Assembly (NCBI GenBank): GCA_905250115.1
Contig: CAJNOI010000024.1
Location: 108,177-172,176 of the forward strand
DNA length: 64,000 bases
Source of the DNA: Adineta steineri
Lineage: Eukaryota > Rotifera > Eurotatoria > Adinetida > Adinetidae
Direction: 5' to 3'
The position numbers and the translations under genes were made by a program. Below are positions 10,642 to 21,498 of this stretch, in pieces (the first letter of the stretch is position 1; each line of letters starts with the position of its first letter). Under the pieces are notes generated by a model, which searched no databases, was not told the DNA's origin, and saw only the letters and a program-made list of their open reading frames with translations.

Positions 10642-12480
10642 TTACGGAAGATAGTATAGTTCAGACGTATCCAAAGAATAGCCAGTACTATCGACTCCAC
10701 CAGTAACTAACACTGTCGTATTGTGTATTATAGATGAGGTGTGTCCATATCGTGCATTAGTCAAGTTGCCATTATATGTCCAATTTCCTGTTGATGGATC
10801 ATACAATTCGACACTAGCTAATGCTATGTTATTATTCCGTCCACCAATAACTAACACTTTTCCATTTGGTAATTTACAGGCAGTATGCTCACGTCGTGCA
10901 TCATTCATAGATCTTATAGTTGTCCAATTTCTTGTTATTGGATCATATAATTCGGCACTATTCAATGGATCATTACCACTCCATCCACCAGTCACTAATA
11001 ATTTTCTATTGTCTAAAACAGATGCGGTATGTTCACGCCGTGAAAAAATCATGTTACTAGTACTGTCCCAAACTTGTGTTAATGAATTATACAACTCAGC
11101 ACTATTCAGGACACTACTACCATTATATCCACCAGTAACTAATACTATTCCATTATCTAATAAGGATGACGTATGATAATGTCTTTTATGTTTCATAATA
11201 CCAATATTTTCCCAAGTTTTTGCAGATATATCATATAATTCAGCATTGTTCAAAGAACCACTTGTACTAACTCCACCAATAACTAACACATTGCCATTTG
11301 GTAAAATCAATGTAGTGTGCATACTGCGTGCAAAGTTCATGTGTTGTATAAGAGTTTCCCAATATCCTGTTGTAGAATTGTACAACTCAACAGTATTCAT
11401 CGGGCCGCGATCGTTGTATCCACCAATGACTATGATCTGTCCATTTTTTAATTTGGATGACGTATGATCAAATCGTGTATAAATCATGTCGTTAATAGGT
11501 ATCCAGTTTCCTGTTGAGAGAGAATAGGACTCCACGCTTTTTAACTGAGTACCACTATTGCCCTGTCCACCAGTAACGATTAGTGTTCCATCGTCTAAAA
11601 CAGATGTAGCATGCTTACGTCGTGCCTCATGCATGTGACCAGTAGCGTTCCATTCTAGAAAAGTCATTAAATATACGTAATGTGCATCTAAAGAGTACTT
11701 TTGTAAATAGTTACCGAGAAGAAAAATCTGTTAAAGAGATAGTATATTAATTTTTGGTTTAACTGTTTAAAAAGAAGAATCTAATCATAGTTAAATCCAG
11801 AATGTTAAATCATTTAGTTTCGTCTGTAAAAAGTGCAAGTTAGAATAAAGCTTGAATATAAATTACATTTTTTGAAAAATAAGTAAAAATATCTATATCT
11901 ATTATTTTGATTTTACATAAGAAACAAATATATTATGTATTCAAGAGTAATGCAAAAACCATCTATTTTAATTTTTAGAATTACTTTGAAATCTTATTGC
12001 GATTAATAAAGAAGAATATACAATGATAAATTGATCAATCAATATTTCAGATACTCTTACTTTATTTTTACGAAGAATTGCCTTATATGTAATTAAAATT
12101 TCTAATAAGATTTTTTTACAAGGATCAAGAGCGAATCATCAAAAGATCATATATTTTTACTTCATAAGAGAAACTCTAGGCAGAATCAAGACTAGACTTT
12201 TGTCGAATAAAAATATTAGTCTCAGGTTACCTGGCTCTCGAGTAGTGGTTATTGTTGTTGTTGTTGTTGTTGTTGTTACAGTTGTAATAATGGTAGTTGA
12301 TGATTCTTCTGCTGAAAAAATAACAAATCTGAATAACAAAGACAAAATAACTGCCAAGATTGCTAAGCAAATTAAAATAATGCATACAATTGTAAAACGG
12401 TTACAACGTCGACGCTCTTGTTTATTGTTATTTCTAGTATCAGATGATTCATATTCCATCTGATCTAGATATTCTTCCAT
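10642..12480 (-). CDS. Type II membrane protein with Thr-rich stalk and seven kelch motifs
   Basis: Exon 1 is 12231-12480 and exon 2 is 10642-11654, joined by a 576-nt GT-AG intron (phase 1, junction codon GAA); the protein is 420 residues. Exon 1 gives an acidic cytoplasmic tail, a basic cluster (KQERRRCNR), one transmembrane helix (about residues 28-55) and a stalk of about 25 residues that is almost all threonine. Exon 2 gives seven kelch-type repeats of about 48 residues, each with H-T/A-S, a hydrophobic strand plus GG, and a closing ELY...W. The family forms beta-propellers; bdelloids and bacteria have many of the HTATLLxxGxVLVxGG type. An extracellular propeller tethered to the membrane is the likely form. 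Its binding partner and any catalysis are unknown, and no galactose-oxidase copper residues are claimed. The stalk is coded by a (GTT)n microsatellite on the plus strand and is likely to vary in length. Confidence 0.85.
12249..12278. repeat. GTT trinucleotide microsatellite coding the kelch-protein Thr stalk
   Basis: An almost pure (GTT)n run on the plus strand is read on the minus strand as threonine codons in exon 1 of the kelch gene. A second run of the same kind at about 13966-13995 codes the stalk of the alternative first exon. Confidence 0.7.
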
Positions 12481-13878
12481 GAGAAATTTTAATTTACCAT
12501 TAAAAATAAAAACTATTATTCAAAGCAGTGTGATGTTTGTCTTACACCATTGAATAACTGATAAAAAATACAACCTATGTTATCTCGAACACACAAAGAA
12601 GCATTGCAATATATCTATCTCTATATGTAACTCAGATGGCGCAAATTGATAATTTACTTCTAGAATTTATTATATCTTCCATAATCTGTGAGTAAACTAA
12701 TATTATAATTTAACTCTTAATGACATATGAACATATTTACGTAATGAATCAAATAACACAAATAAATCAGTCATAAGCTACTTGAATTCTCTTTTTTATT
12801 AAAATACATGTTTTTATTCTGTCAGTTATACTTATATGACTAGTATTGATAATAAAACTATATATAATATCGCAAAAGATGATGATAATGCAAAAAATCT
12901 GTTAACACATTTTCTTATGACTCAACGTAGCACTTATATGCCTATATTCTAACATTATTATATCAATGCAAAATACATATAATAATGAGACTCTAATAAA
13001 CACTAGTTAATATCTGACGACAATAAATTACATGTAAATGGTTCTGTATCATGCATGTTAGTGTTTTTCACTAGCATTTTATTTTTTAGAATTATTATAT
13101 TTGATATATATCTACTTGTTATTCGTTTTCTATTTTTATTTGTCTAATTCTGATTTCGAATAGGAAATAAACACGTTTTACAAAGTAATTGAATTTTCAA
13201 ACAATTCACAAGATGGTTATTGTGTATCTTCATAAGCATATAATTAGAATTCAAATACTTTATACTTTTTTACCTCAGTTGTATTTCGACACTGATATAT
13301 CAAAAATACAACTACTATCTTCCTATGCTCATTTTGATATTAAAACTTGTATTATTCAAACGAGTTAAAATTTATAGTAAAAAGTCGCGCATCTCGAACG
13401 GACACTAGAATCTTCTGCAAAAAATTTAATCGAGAACTGAAAAAGATTTAGAAAGAATCATTCTTAATATTAAGATACCTAGTAAATAACAGATGTGATA
13501 GTTTCTGATAGAACAAGTGTTTGTGCTGATAGTAATACACTTTATTATATTTCTTTTTATCAGGAATCCCATCGTTTTTATACAAAGCACACACTTATAT
13601 ACCCATACATCAGAGAAAATGAAAGAATGAGAAAGAAAGGGATAATAAGGATAAAATCACATGGAGACAAAGTCTCACGCGACGTTTAGAATAAGAACAG
13701 AAAGATACGGATAATAAATCAGATGAAAAGAAATAATAAGGAGGAACGAAACATCATCACAACAAACACCAGAATTCTTCTAAGTGAGAGTTCTAAAAAT
13801 ACTTTAGAAATTCTCTTCGACAATGTGTTGGATTAAGACTAAAGATTAAATCGGTAAAATCGTTACTTTATACATTAC
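12481..13878. other. Stretch between the two kelch first exons
   Basis: AT-rich. No kelch-like coding is present on either strand, so the upstream exon at 13879-14185 has no second kelch domain of its own here. The frame at 13495-13689 is not protein-like. Confidence 0.5.
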
Positions 13879-14185
13879 CTGGTCGCGAAGTAGTAGTTAT
13901 TGCCGTAGTAGATGTGATATTTGCTATTATCAATGATGTTGATGCTCCGGTGAATGATGCTTCTGTTGTTGTTGTTGTTGTTGTTGTTGCTGTTGTTGTC
14001 TCAGTGGTAGTTCCTGAAGTCTTGGGTTTAAAAATGACAAACTTAAATAATAGAGGAAGAAGAATTGCCAGAATTATGACGATAATAACAATAATACAAA
14101 TGATTATAATACAACGACGATTCAGACGTTTACGCTGATTATTCTGTGGTGTATTGTCTACGGATTGCCAATGATTGTCATCCAT
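13879..14185 (-). CDS. Alternative or orphan first exon: membrane anchor plus Thr-rich stalk
   Basis: The encoded N-terminus has the same plan as exon 1 of the kelch gene: a polar tail, a basic run (QRKRLNRRC), an Ile/Leu-rich transmembrane helix ending LLFKFVIF (LLFRFVIF in the kelch exon) and a Thr-rich stalk with TTTTTTTT. It ends in SRPG with a GT donor (13878-13877) in phase 1. The kelch exon 1 donor has the same phase after REPG. Splicing to the acceptor at 11654 would keep the frame and give a second protein isoform with a different tail and stalk. The other explanation is a tandem duplicate that lost its propeller. No other kelch exon lies between. Without splicing, the frame runs only two more codons. 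Confidence 0.6.
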
Positions 14186-14931
14186 ACTTTTTATACAATA
14201 AAATTGGTTTCAAATAAAAAAGAAATTACTCTTCGAAACTATTTTATATTTTGTTTTTATCTTTAACATAGTAATAAAACACTAATACCTTCATCAAGGA
14301 CGCAGATAAATTGCTTTATTCTTATCTTTCAATGGTACTTTTAAATATTTTACAGAGAATGCAAATATATTTTTTGATTTCGAATATTCTTATATTAAAT
14401 CTTTTTATCTTAATATGATTTTTATTAAAGATGCGCCACAAGATATACGAACGTAGAGTGTAGGTGTATATGTGAATGACCGACTGATATATTTCTCACA
14501 ACCACACTCAAGAAAATTGTCGAATTGTGGTATGAGGAGAGTGTAGGAATAGTGCTTTCTCCGTAGACAAGGTGATGATATAAATCAGCGGAGTGTAATA
14601 TCGTACATCTCAGACATAGGCAATAGTTCTAATAGTTTCTGTTCGAAAATTGCAGAAAGTATGCAAATCTCTCAGATATGAACCGTAAAAGATTATAAAG
14701 GATAGATCACACTATTAGATACTTCAAATGCAATTTCAGTAGGAAATCAGTAACATTAAGTGCGTATATACACTGACCCGAATGTCTGTTTTATTTTACT
14801 AAAAACATTCTCCAAATGGTAAATTGAAAGTTGTAGTATATTGTCGATGTTATGACATTTCTCGTGGTTGAGAGAGCCTATATATATAAATTGAATATGA
14901 ACTCTTCGCTCATTTATGCTTCCTCTACATT
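14186..14931. other. Intergenic stretch with one GT/AC hairpin
   Basis: It holds an imperfect inverted pair at about 14456-14515: gagtgtaggtgtatatgtgaa against ttctcacaaccacactc. This is one of the dispersed GT/AC hairpins of the window. No gene is seen. Confidence 0.4.
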
Positions 14932-15573
14932 TTATTGATTATTTGGAACAACTGTTTGTCGTTTCATTTTGTGACGCTTTATAAGAAAGCGTCCACCCAA
15001 CACTAAAATAAGGATTAAACAAATAGCATATGTAACGACAATAATAGCAAATCCAGTCCAAAATACAGTTTGATGACAGTAAGTAGAAGATTGAGTAGAA
15101 TCCGTGGATTGAAATCCATTCGAAAAAGCTCCGAATACCCAGACTTGACCGACTATTAACCATACAATAGAAAAAAACAATAGAATAAGCTGTCCAATCG
15201 AACTACCAGCGACCAAAATTCGAGTAAATGATGAAGTATTGAGCGATTTTTTAATGTGCTTAGCAGCAATAAAGCCTATGAAAAGAACAATTCCCTCTGC
15301 CAGACTTGCACATGCATGTACAATCAAGAAAACATTAATCAATGGTTGAATAGGACATTGATTTAGATACTTTATACCATAAGTTAGTTCGACTGCGAAA
15401 GTAGGAATTGTAGAAATAATTTGAAAGAGAGTACGTCGTGATGAAAGTCGAATCACGGCTTTGTCCAAAGAACTTTTGTTTGTTACACGAGGTTGCTGCT
15501 CTTGATCAGGAACAGTGCTCATACTAATTGTCTTCTGATTAGTATTGTAATTGAAATATGTGAAAATGTTCAA
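14932..15573 (-). CDS. Four-span membrane protein, TMEM272-like
   Basis: The 213-residue frame has an N-terminal polar tail and four hydrophobic segments (about residues 50-70, 79-103, 120-145 and 170-197), and then a basic C-terminus (RFLIKRHKMKRQ). The pattern GIKYLNQCPIQPLINVFLIV, followed by WLIVGQVWVFG and a CHQTVF...Y block, resembles the TMEM272 family of small four-span proteins, whose function is unknown. The first Met (MNIFTYFNY) may be upstream leader; Met18 (MSTVPDQEQQ) would give 196 residues and a more usual cytoplasmic start. A second minus frame at 14939-15163 is a shadow. No intron is needed. Confidence 0.6.
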   Translation of the reverse strand: MNIFTYFNYNTNQKTISMSTVPDQEQQPRVTNKSSLDKAVIRLSSRRTLFQIISTIPTFAVELTYGIKYLNQCPIQPLINVFLIVHACASLAEGIVLFIGFIAAKHIKKSLNTSSFTRILVAGSSIGQLILLFFSIVWLIVGQVWVFGAFSNGFQSTDSTQSSTYCHQTVFWTGFAIIVVTYAICLILILVLGGRFLIKRHKMKRQTVVPNNQ

Positions 15574-17139
15574 CTAATCAATAAATATAAGTATTTATGA
15601 TAAAAAATAATATTTAAAAGTAACCAAATGGTTACTTTTGTTTAAAAACACGTTGCTTTCTATCTACGATACGTCTGTTGTTCGTACAAAAAAACAGAAA
15701 AATAACGAGAAGAAAAAGAATATTTATTCTCAGCCTAGAGTAACATTAGTAAATGACTAACAGAAAAGAAGAAAAAAAAGATTGTTATGAAATCAGTTTA
15801 ACTTCTTCTACACAAAGAATTAAGATGATGTTTTTTTAATACAGAAAGAGAAGAAAAAAATGTGTCTTTAGTTGACAGAACGAAGCAAAAATGTAAACGT
15901 CATTATTGTGCGATGTACTTTTTTTAGAGATATTTTTAACTTTTTTTGAGTGCATGGCCGAGATAATTTTTCATATGGTAACAAGAAAAATAATGTTATT
16001 TTCTTATATTAATTATAATTAGAATTCAAAAGAAAAAAAAAGCAAGAACAAGTAAATGTAGATCAAAATATAATGAAGTCAATTGTATTGGCTATAAGCG
16101 TTTATTTTTCATGTTTGCGAGTAAATTCATTTTTCGATTCTATATTGACTCGATTTGAGATAAATATATGAGAATCCTTTCTGTTATCTTCGATGAAACG
16201 AAAATATTTTTGAGATTAAAAACAGCACTTAATGATACAAATAACATAGCTTCACATATATATCTACATGCATTTGGTGATTCAATAGTATGTATGTACC
16301 ATTATTGCTTAGTATCAGTTTTAGAAAAAACTGTGAAGTGGATATCTCCATACTCTCTAATTCAAAAAAAAAATATGATAGGTTCACAAGATTTCGCGTC
16401 GACTATAAAGACTGCGACTAATCTTAAGGGCATTTTTAACAGCACATTACTCAACATTCAGAAACTGTTGTAAAGATTCGAATGAAATGTAATTCTTCCA
16501 GAAACCATTATGTGTTGATGACTGTTCTTATACTAAAAACTAAAACGAAGTGGATTCATCTATCTGTGTTAGATAATGTCATTGCTGGAATAAGTTTTCC
16601 AATCACTTACTTATACAAAAAATATTATTACGTCTTTGTTACTGATCATGTTATTCACATTTCCTTTTCTTTTATATGATGGAGGAAAGATTCTCCTGTT
16701 TTGTTTTGAAAAAGGATTCATTCGGTTTTTCTAGATAATGTTTTTTTTTAAAGATAGTTTTTTATTTTAATAAAACAAGAAGCGAGATTGAAATATAGAG
16801 GTGAAAAACCAAAAAATCTTATCGTGTGAGTAATAATAAAAGAGAGAAATGAAATATTTTGATAAGAACAATCCAAATGAATTTGAAGAAGAAAAAAAAA
16901 GAAAACACACACACGCACATGTAATATATGGTATAGTTATATTTTTGGTGTTTATGTATCAAAATAGAGGAGAATGTTGACCATAATCATAATAATAATA
17001 ATAATATTGATACTTGCTCTTGTTTAAACTGCTGAGGACCATTGACGATAAAAAAATTAAACAAAACAGAAGACGAGACGACAATTAATTATAAAAGCAC
17101 ATTTTAAAAAACATTTATGTCCGGGCTAGTTTATGTTTT
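15574..17139. other. Intergenic stretch with simple repeats
   Basis: Purine-rich (A/G) tracts at 15690-15860 and 16900-16915, a short CA repeat near 16908-16918, and an ATA repeat at 16988-17006. The frames at 16168-16473 and 16482-16679 are rich in I, S, N and T and have no recognisable motif. They are separated by a stop and I do not call them genes. Confidence 0.4.
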
Positions 17140-17391
17140 CTATTCGGTGGTTACTGTTGGACTATATTCTTTTTCGCTGCTACCTGCATCACGTTCATCT
17201 GATTGAGCAGTTGCTGTATCAGTTTGATATTCAGTATCTTCGTTTTGTGCTTGTAATTTTTCACTATCTTGCCCTTCTTGTGAATCATCATTGATCGGAT
17301 AAAAAGGAGTAGCAGCAGTAGTAGTAATATCGCTTGGATACTGTTCCCAGCTATCTTGTGTGTTTATTTGTGTTGTTACTTCTAATTCATT

Positions 17392-17661
17392 ATATGATTG
17401 ATAATAATTTGGATCATCCCATGGATTTTCATATTTAGGTGATGGATCAGAATAAGTTTTTTCAGTTTCACTGTTGTCTACATCTGATTGCCAATAATTT
17501 GGATCATCCCATGGATGTTCAAATTTAGATGAAGGATCAGAACAAGGTTTTTCAGTTTGACTGTTGTCTACGTTTGTTTGATAATAATTTGGATCATCCT
17601 ATGGATTTTCATACTTAGGTGAGGGATCGACATGAGGTTTCTCAGTTTGACTGTTGTCTAC
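17392..17661 (-). repeat. Three 90-bp tandem repeats in the 3' part of the LRR gene
   Basis: Three units start (minus strand) at 17661, 17571 and 17481, exactly 90 bases apart. Each encodes VDNSxTEK....DPSxK(Y/F)E(N/H)P-x-DDPNY(Y/W)Q, where x is Trp in units two and three and a stop in unit one. The frame and spacing are conserved downstream of the stop. Confidence 0.85.
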
Positions 17662-19110
17662 ATTTGATGAGTAATCATCTGCATCTTCTGATTTATGAGA
17701 TTCGTTTGATGAATATGAATGTTGGTGATCATCATCAGGTCGTCGACTATCTTCATTTGATTGTTCTAGTTGTGGTGGTGAAATAGCGTTTTGTAGTTTT
17801 TGTTTATCTTGAGGTGTTACTTGATATGGTGCAGTGTATACTCGTGGTTCACGTTCACGTAAAGCATCTGTACCATCGGAACGGTGAATTGTTGGTGGTG
17901 GATTAAATGTACTTGTATCTGCATTATAGTTATTTTTAATTGCAGCACATGATGAATATTCACAACCTTGTGGACTACATGGGAATCGTTCAGCAGCTGT
18001 ATCCAAATAAGCTGATACACATGTACAGTCTCGACCATATAGTAGGGCTTGAATAGCTACTTGTCTACTAGCTAGTTTTTCAATTAATTTACATTGTGTA
18101 TTTTCATCTAATGTTTCAATACTTGCTTTAAATTCTTTAAGATTTGGTAAACTATTGAAAAGATCTAAATTTGGTGGTGAATCTTTGACTGTTAATTTTT
18201 CTAAGTGAGTTAAGCCATCAAATGCATGTGGATCAATGCCTTGATCACTTTGAACAGCTAAAGTATGTATATTAGGAAATTGACGAAAAGCATGTGCTGG
18301 TATACGATTTGTAGTATGAACACGTAATTCACCTAAATTAGCATAATTTGGTGGATGTTCAGTATCAAAGTCGGTTACATAAAACGCATTTATAGTTAAT
18401 TCATGTACTGGATAAACAGGAAAATGATGTACTGAAATTGCGGTCGCTTGTTTAGCTAACTCTAAACGAGCGATATTGCCTGTAAATGTTTCAGAAACAT
18501 CCGAACGTATATCACCACCACTTAAACGTAGAAATTTTATATTGGCATCTTTGAATAATTGTTGAAATGTACCATGAAATGGATACAATACATATAATTC
18601 TAATGACTCTGCATGTAAATTTTGAAATAGATTTGGATTATCATCTGGTGCTGCTTCAGGATTATAAATTTCTAATGCTAAATGTGTTCGTGCATTTAAT
18701 GGTAAATTATCTGAAAATATTCGATTAAAGATTGAAGATGATGATAAATGAAGTGCAGTAAATTTTTCGAATTTAATGCGAAATTCGAAATGATCTCCAT
18801 CGAGACTATATAATTCTTTAACCGGTTCATATGTATATTCATTAACATGAATATCACGTGGAGCTTCTATAATTAATTCAACAGATTGATATTTGTGTTT
18901 TTCATTTTCTATAATATTTATAGGTGATGGTAATTCATGATCAATTGTACATGTTACACGATAAAAGGAACATTTACAATCGAAACCTCTAATAGCTTCA
19001 CAATGTTGATTATCAAGTTGTCGACGTATACGATCTTTTCGAATAATTGATATTGATGATGTAGGTAATGTTACGGATAAGATTAAAAATAATAATATAA
19101 CACGAAACAT
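17599..19110 (-). CDS. Secreted leucine-rich-repeat protein, C-terminus cut by an in-frame TAG
   Basis: A signal peptide (about residues 1-20) is followed by RIRRQ, a possible furin-like site. Next come a cysteine cap (CEAIRGFDCKCSFYRVTC, like an LRR N-cap), weakly conserved leucine-rich repeats (for example FQNLHAESLELYVLYPFHG; FPNIHTLAVQSDQGIDPHAF; LTHLEKLTVKDSP; LPNLKEFKA), and a cysteine-rich C-cap (CTCVSAYLDTAAERFPCSPQGCEYSSC). A polar, low-complexity tail follows. The product is extracellular and probably binds protein ligands. Translation stops at TAG 17599-17601 in the first of three 30-residue repeats. The two other repeats have TGG (Trp) at this place, and the same frame then stays open for 152 more codons to TAG at 17140-17142. 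Either the gene is truncated by a G-to-A change, or the full protein has 656 residues in other alleles. The C-terminal loss need not abolish function. Confidence 0.8.
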   Translation of the reverse strand: MFRVILLFLILSVTLPTSSISIIRKDRIRRQLDNQHCEAIRGFDCKCSFYRVTCTIDHELPSPINIIENEKHKYQSVELIIEAPRDIHVNEYTYEPVKELYSLDGDHFEFRIKFEKFTALHLSSSSIFNRIFSDNLPLNARTHLALEIYNPEAAPDDNPNLFQNLHAESLELYVLYPFHGTFQQLFKDANIKFLRLSGGDIRSDVSETFTGNIARLELAKQATAISVHHFPVYPVHELTINAFYVTDFDTEHPPNYANLGELRVHTTNRIPAHAFRQFPNIHTLAVQSDQGIDPHAFDGLTHLEKLTVKDSPPNLDLFNSLPNLKEFKASIETLDENTQCKLIEKLASRQVAIQALLYGRDCTCVSAYLDTAAERFPCSPQGCEYSSCAAIKNNYNADTSTFNPPPTIHRSDGTDALREREPRVYTAPYQVTPQDKQKLQNAISPPQLEQSNEDSRRPDDDHQHSYSSNESHKSEDADDYSSNVDNSQTEKPHVDPSPKYENP

Positions 19111-20304
19111 CGTGGTTTATTTTACTTTTCGATTCAACACTATTTTAAATATATAAGTCGTTCTATGAGAGGACCTTCTCTTGACGTTGTATTTTATTCG
19201 AATGAAGAACAAAAAACAGGAAAGAAAAAGAACAAAAAACAAAGAATGTGTATAACGAAAAACCAGATATGATGGGAAAGAATGTGTGAAGACATATGAA
19301 GATATGATTGTAACATGTTCTTCCTTGTTATTCTCGATCACATGCATACTGTTAACACTGGTGGGAAGATGGGGAAATTTTTTAGATACAATGTTAAATT
19401 TACAATTTTAGTTTCTAATAAACTTCCACAAAATAAAAGCTTTCAAAAAAGTAGGAACTGATAGACATAGAAAAAAATAGATGAAAACTTATCGTGATAT
19501 AGTAAACGAAGTATTGTGTCGATTATCGAAGTACGAAATATGAATAAATCGAAAGAATCATAAAGAATATTGAAAAGCTAGAAGGCACATAAAGTAACAC
19601 TTTTATCTTGCTTAGATTTTTGAATGATCATATTATTTTTATTGGATTTATTCAACTTGATTGTTTTCAAATATAATAGTCGACAATGAACTTAAATACG
19701 GTTATGATAATGCATATGGTAATGAAAAAGATAATATTATACATAGAAATATACGATTTTCGTTATAGTTTCGTCGTTCAGTTTTAAGTGATGCTGTAGA
19801 ATTAATTATTAAAATTGACTGAATATAAACATGAACAAGAGTATCATATTTATACTTCATTCACATTTTCGAGATATGTAAGGTAAAATATGGTTGATGA
19901 GTAATGGCAAAGCTCTTTTTATTTACTGATGTGAATTTGAATGAAATACAATACCCATACCCACACAAATAGAAAATAGTTAATAGGAAAATAGAAGTTT
20001 ATTTAGAAATGAGTTACAAATAATAATATCAATAAAATTAAAAGTTGACTTCGATTGTTTGTAGGTTACGTCTGCCATTACCCATATGATCAATTACAGT
20101 TATTGTTTACATAGATGACATAGGTGTCGATGTATCTAAAGTTAAAAAAAGGTAAACAATTAAATTACATTCAAGTTTTTTCTTTCAAATATCTCGCTTA
20201 ATCTACGTCTAGTAAAAGTTGTCAGAGCTAGTATCCGCTGGGATATTTAGCATAAAAATAAATAAACTTTGAGCTACTTACGATTATACTATCTATACAC
20301 TGTA
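19111..20304. other. Intergenic stretch between the LRR and HAD genes
   Basis: AT-rich. The 76-codon minus frame at 19117-19347 lies directly upstream of the LRR start and is probably 5' leader. I see no gene or clear repeat. Confidence 0.4.
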
Positions 20305-21498
20305 TTATTTAGCGTAGGTTCTGGAGACTGAGAAAAGATAATGAATCTTATCTTTTAAAACTTCTTTCTTCTTACTTGTAACATCCGATAACATTCCATT
20401 TTCTGGTCCAAGGTCATTTGGTGTTACATATATCCAATTTTTATCAGCTGTAACTGGAAGATCATTTTGTTCTTGTTCGCTAGCGTACTGATTCTTCATT
20501 TGTTTAATTAAAGTTAGATAGGCATCCTTTCGATTTACCCATAGACGAATTGTACCGCGTTGTTGATTATAAGCATGAAACATCATATAGCCATCACTAG
20601 TAGGAGTATCACCTGCTACAAGAACTGGCATTTTCCACTGATTTATATATGTCAAAATAGCGCCATATTTTCCAACGAACATCGATTGAGGAGACCATAG
20701 ATAGGAAGTCAATTTTAAATTTAAATTTTGCATTTGATCATAAGTATCATCTTGAATCTGTTTTCGAGATACAGTCAGTTGAGTATTATCTTTCAGAAGT
20801 GTTGCTATTCCAATTACATTCTGTGGCTTAACATTGTAACCATATTTTGGATCAGCTACAACCATACGGATCAGTTCTTCATTACTAGCTGTAACAACAA
20901 AGACCTCTATTCCATTTGCCATAAGACGATTATAGAGTTCTTGTTGAGCTTTGTAAAAGTTCGGTATAGGTGCGTCGTATTCAGTTTGAATTATAGAGTT
21001 ATTACTTGATGTTGTTAAAATAGTTTTGATTGTTGTATTACCAGTGTTTGATTGCAACATTTCATCAACATAAAATTTGAGTTCTTGTAGAGTCATGCCA
21101 GAGAAGGCTTGTGCAATCCACATGTAACAGACAACATCATCGATCGTAGTACAGAGACGTTGGTAGTAAGAGAAGAGACTTTCTTCATGTTCGTCTGTAT
21201 CTAAAAATGGACTGAGTTTGAGTGCTGGATCGAGTTTTTCACGTGTTAAAACGTTTTTCATTTCAAGATATGCAAATATGGATTCTTCCAAATCCCATTG
21301 ATAAGTTGTTTGATCACTATCGAAACAAGCATAAGAACCACTATTTGCATTATCACTGATCATCTTGTCCAATCTCTTAGCTACTTCCGTTGGCCAAGTA
21401 TCAAGAGTAGGACCAGCGAGTGATTGTTTGACTGAGCGTGTTGTCACATTGGCAATGAACCCAAATATGACAAGACATGAGAAGAAGATTTTAATCAT
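20305..21498 (-). CDS. Secreted HAD-superfamily phosphatase, phosphorylcholine-phosphatase-like
   Basis: The 397-residue protein has a signal peptide (about residues 1-20). The HAD motifs are all present: motif I CFDSDQT (nucleophile D60, acid/base D62), motif II VVTAS (T203/S205), a candidate motif III lysine in VGKYGA, and motif IV VAGDTPTSD (D297, D302). The text after motif I (TTYQWDLEESIFAYLEMKNV) and LFSYYQRLCTTIDDVVCYMW resemble bacterial secreted HAD hydrolases related to phosphorylcholine phosphatase. The enzyme is therefore predicted to release phosphate from small phosphomonoesters outside the cell. Substrate specificity is inferred. The likeness to bacterial enzymes and the lack of introns make horizontal acquisition plausible. 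A 93-codon plus frame inside it is a shadow. Confidence 0.8.
   Translation of the reverse strand: MIKIFFSCLVIFGFIANVTTRSVKQSLAGPTLDTWPTEVAKRLDKMISDNANSGSYACFDSDQTTYQWDLEESIFAYLEMKNVLTREKLDPALKLSPFLDTDEHEESLFSYYQRLCTTIDDVVCYMWIAQAFSGMTLQELKFYVDEMLQSNTGNTTIKTILTTSSNNSIIQTEYDAPIPNFYKAQQELYNRLMANGIEVFVVTASNEELIRMVVADPKYGYNVKPQNVIGIATLLKDNTQLTVSRKQIQDDTYDQMQNLNLKLTSYLWSPQSMFVGKYGAILTYINQWKMPVLVAGDTPTSDGYMMFHAYNQQRGTIRLWVNRKDAYLTLIKQMKNQYASEQEQNDLPVTADKNWIYVTPNDLGPENGMLSDVTSKKKEVLKDKIHYLFSVSRTYAK

Noticed and set aside
10721..11467. Plus-strand frames antisense to the kelch repeats
   Set aside because: They only mirror the repeat period of the real minus-strand coding sequence.
12200..12463. Plus-strand frame with poly-Val antisense to kelch exon 1
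   Set aside because: It is the reverse reading of the Thr stalk (GTT repeats); the minus-strand reading has a TM helix and splice phase.
16168..16679. Two adjacent plus-strand frames of 101 and 65 codons
   Set aside because: Composition fits random AT-rich frames. No motif, no splice sites of matching phase and no repeat relation to other genes.
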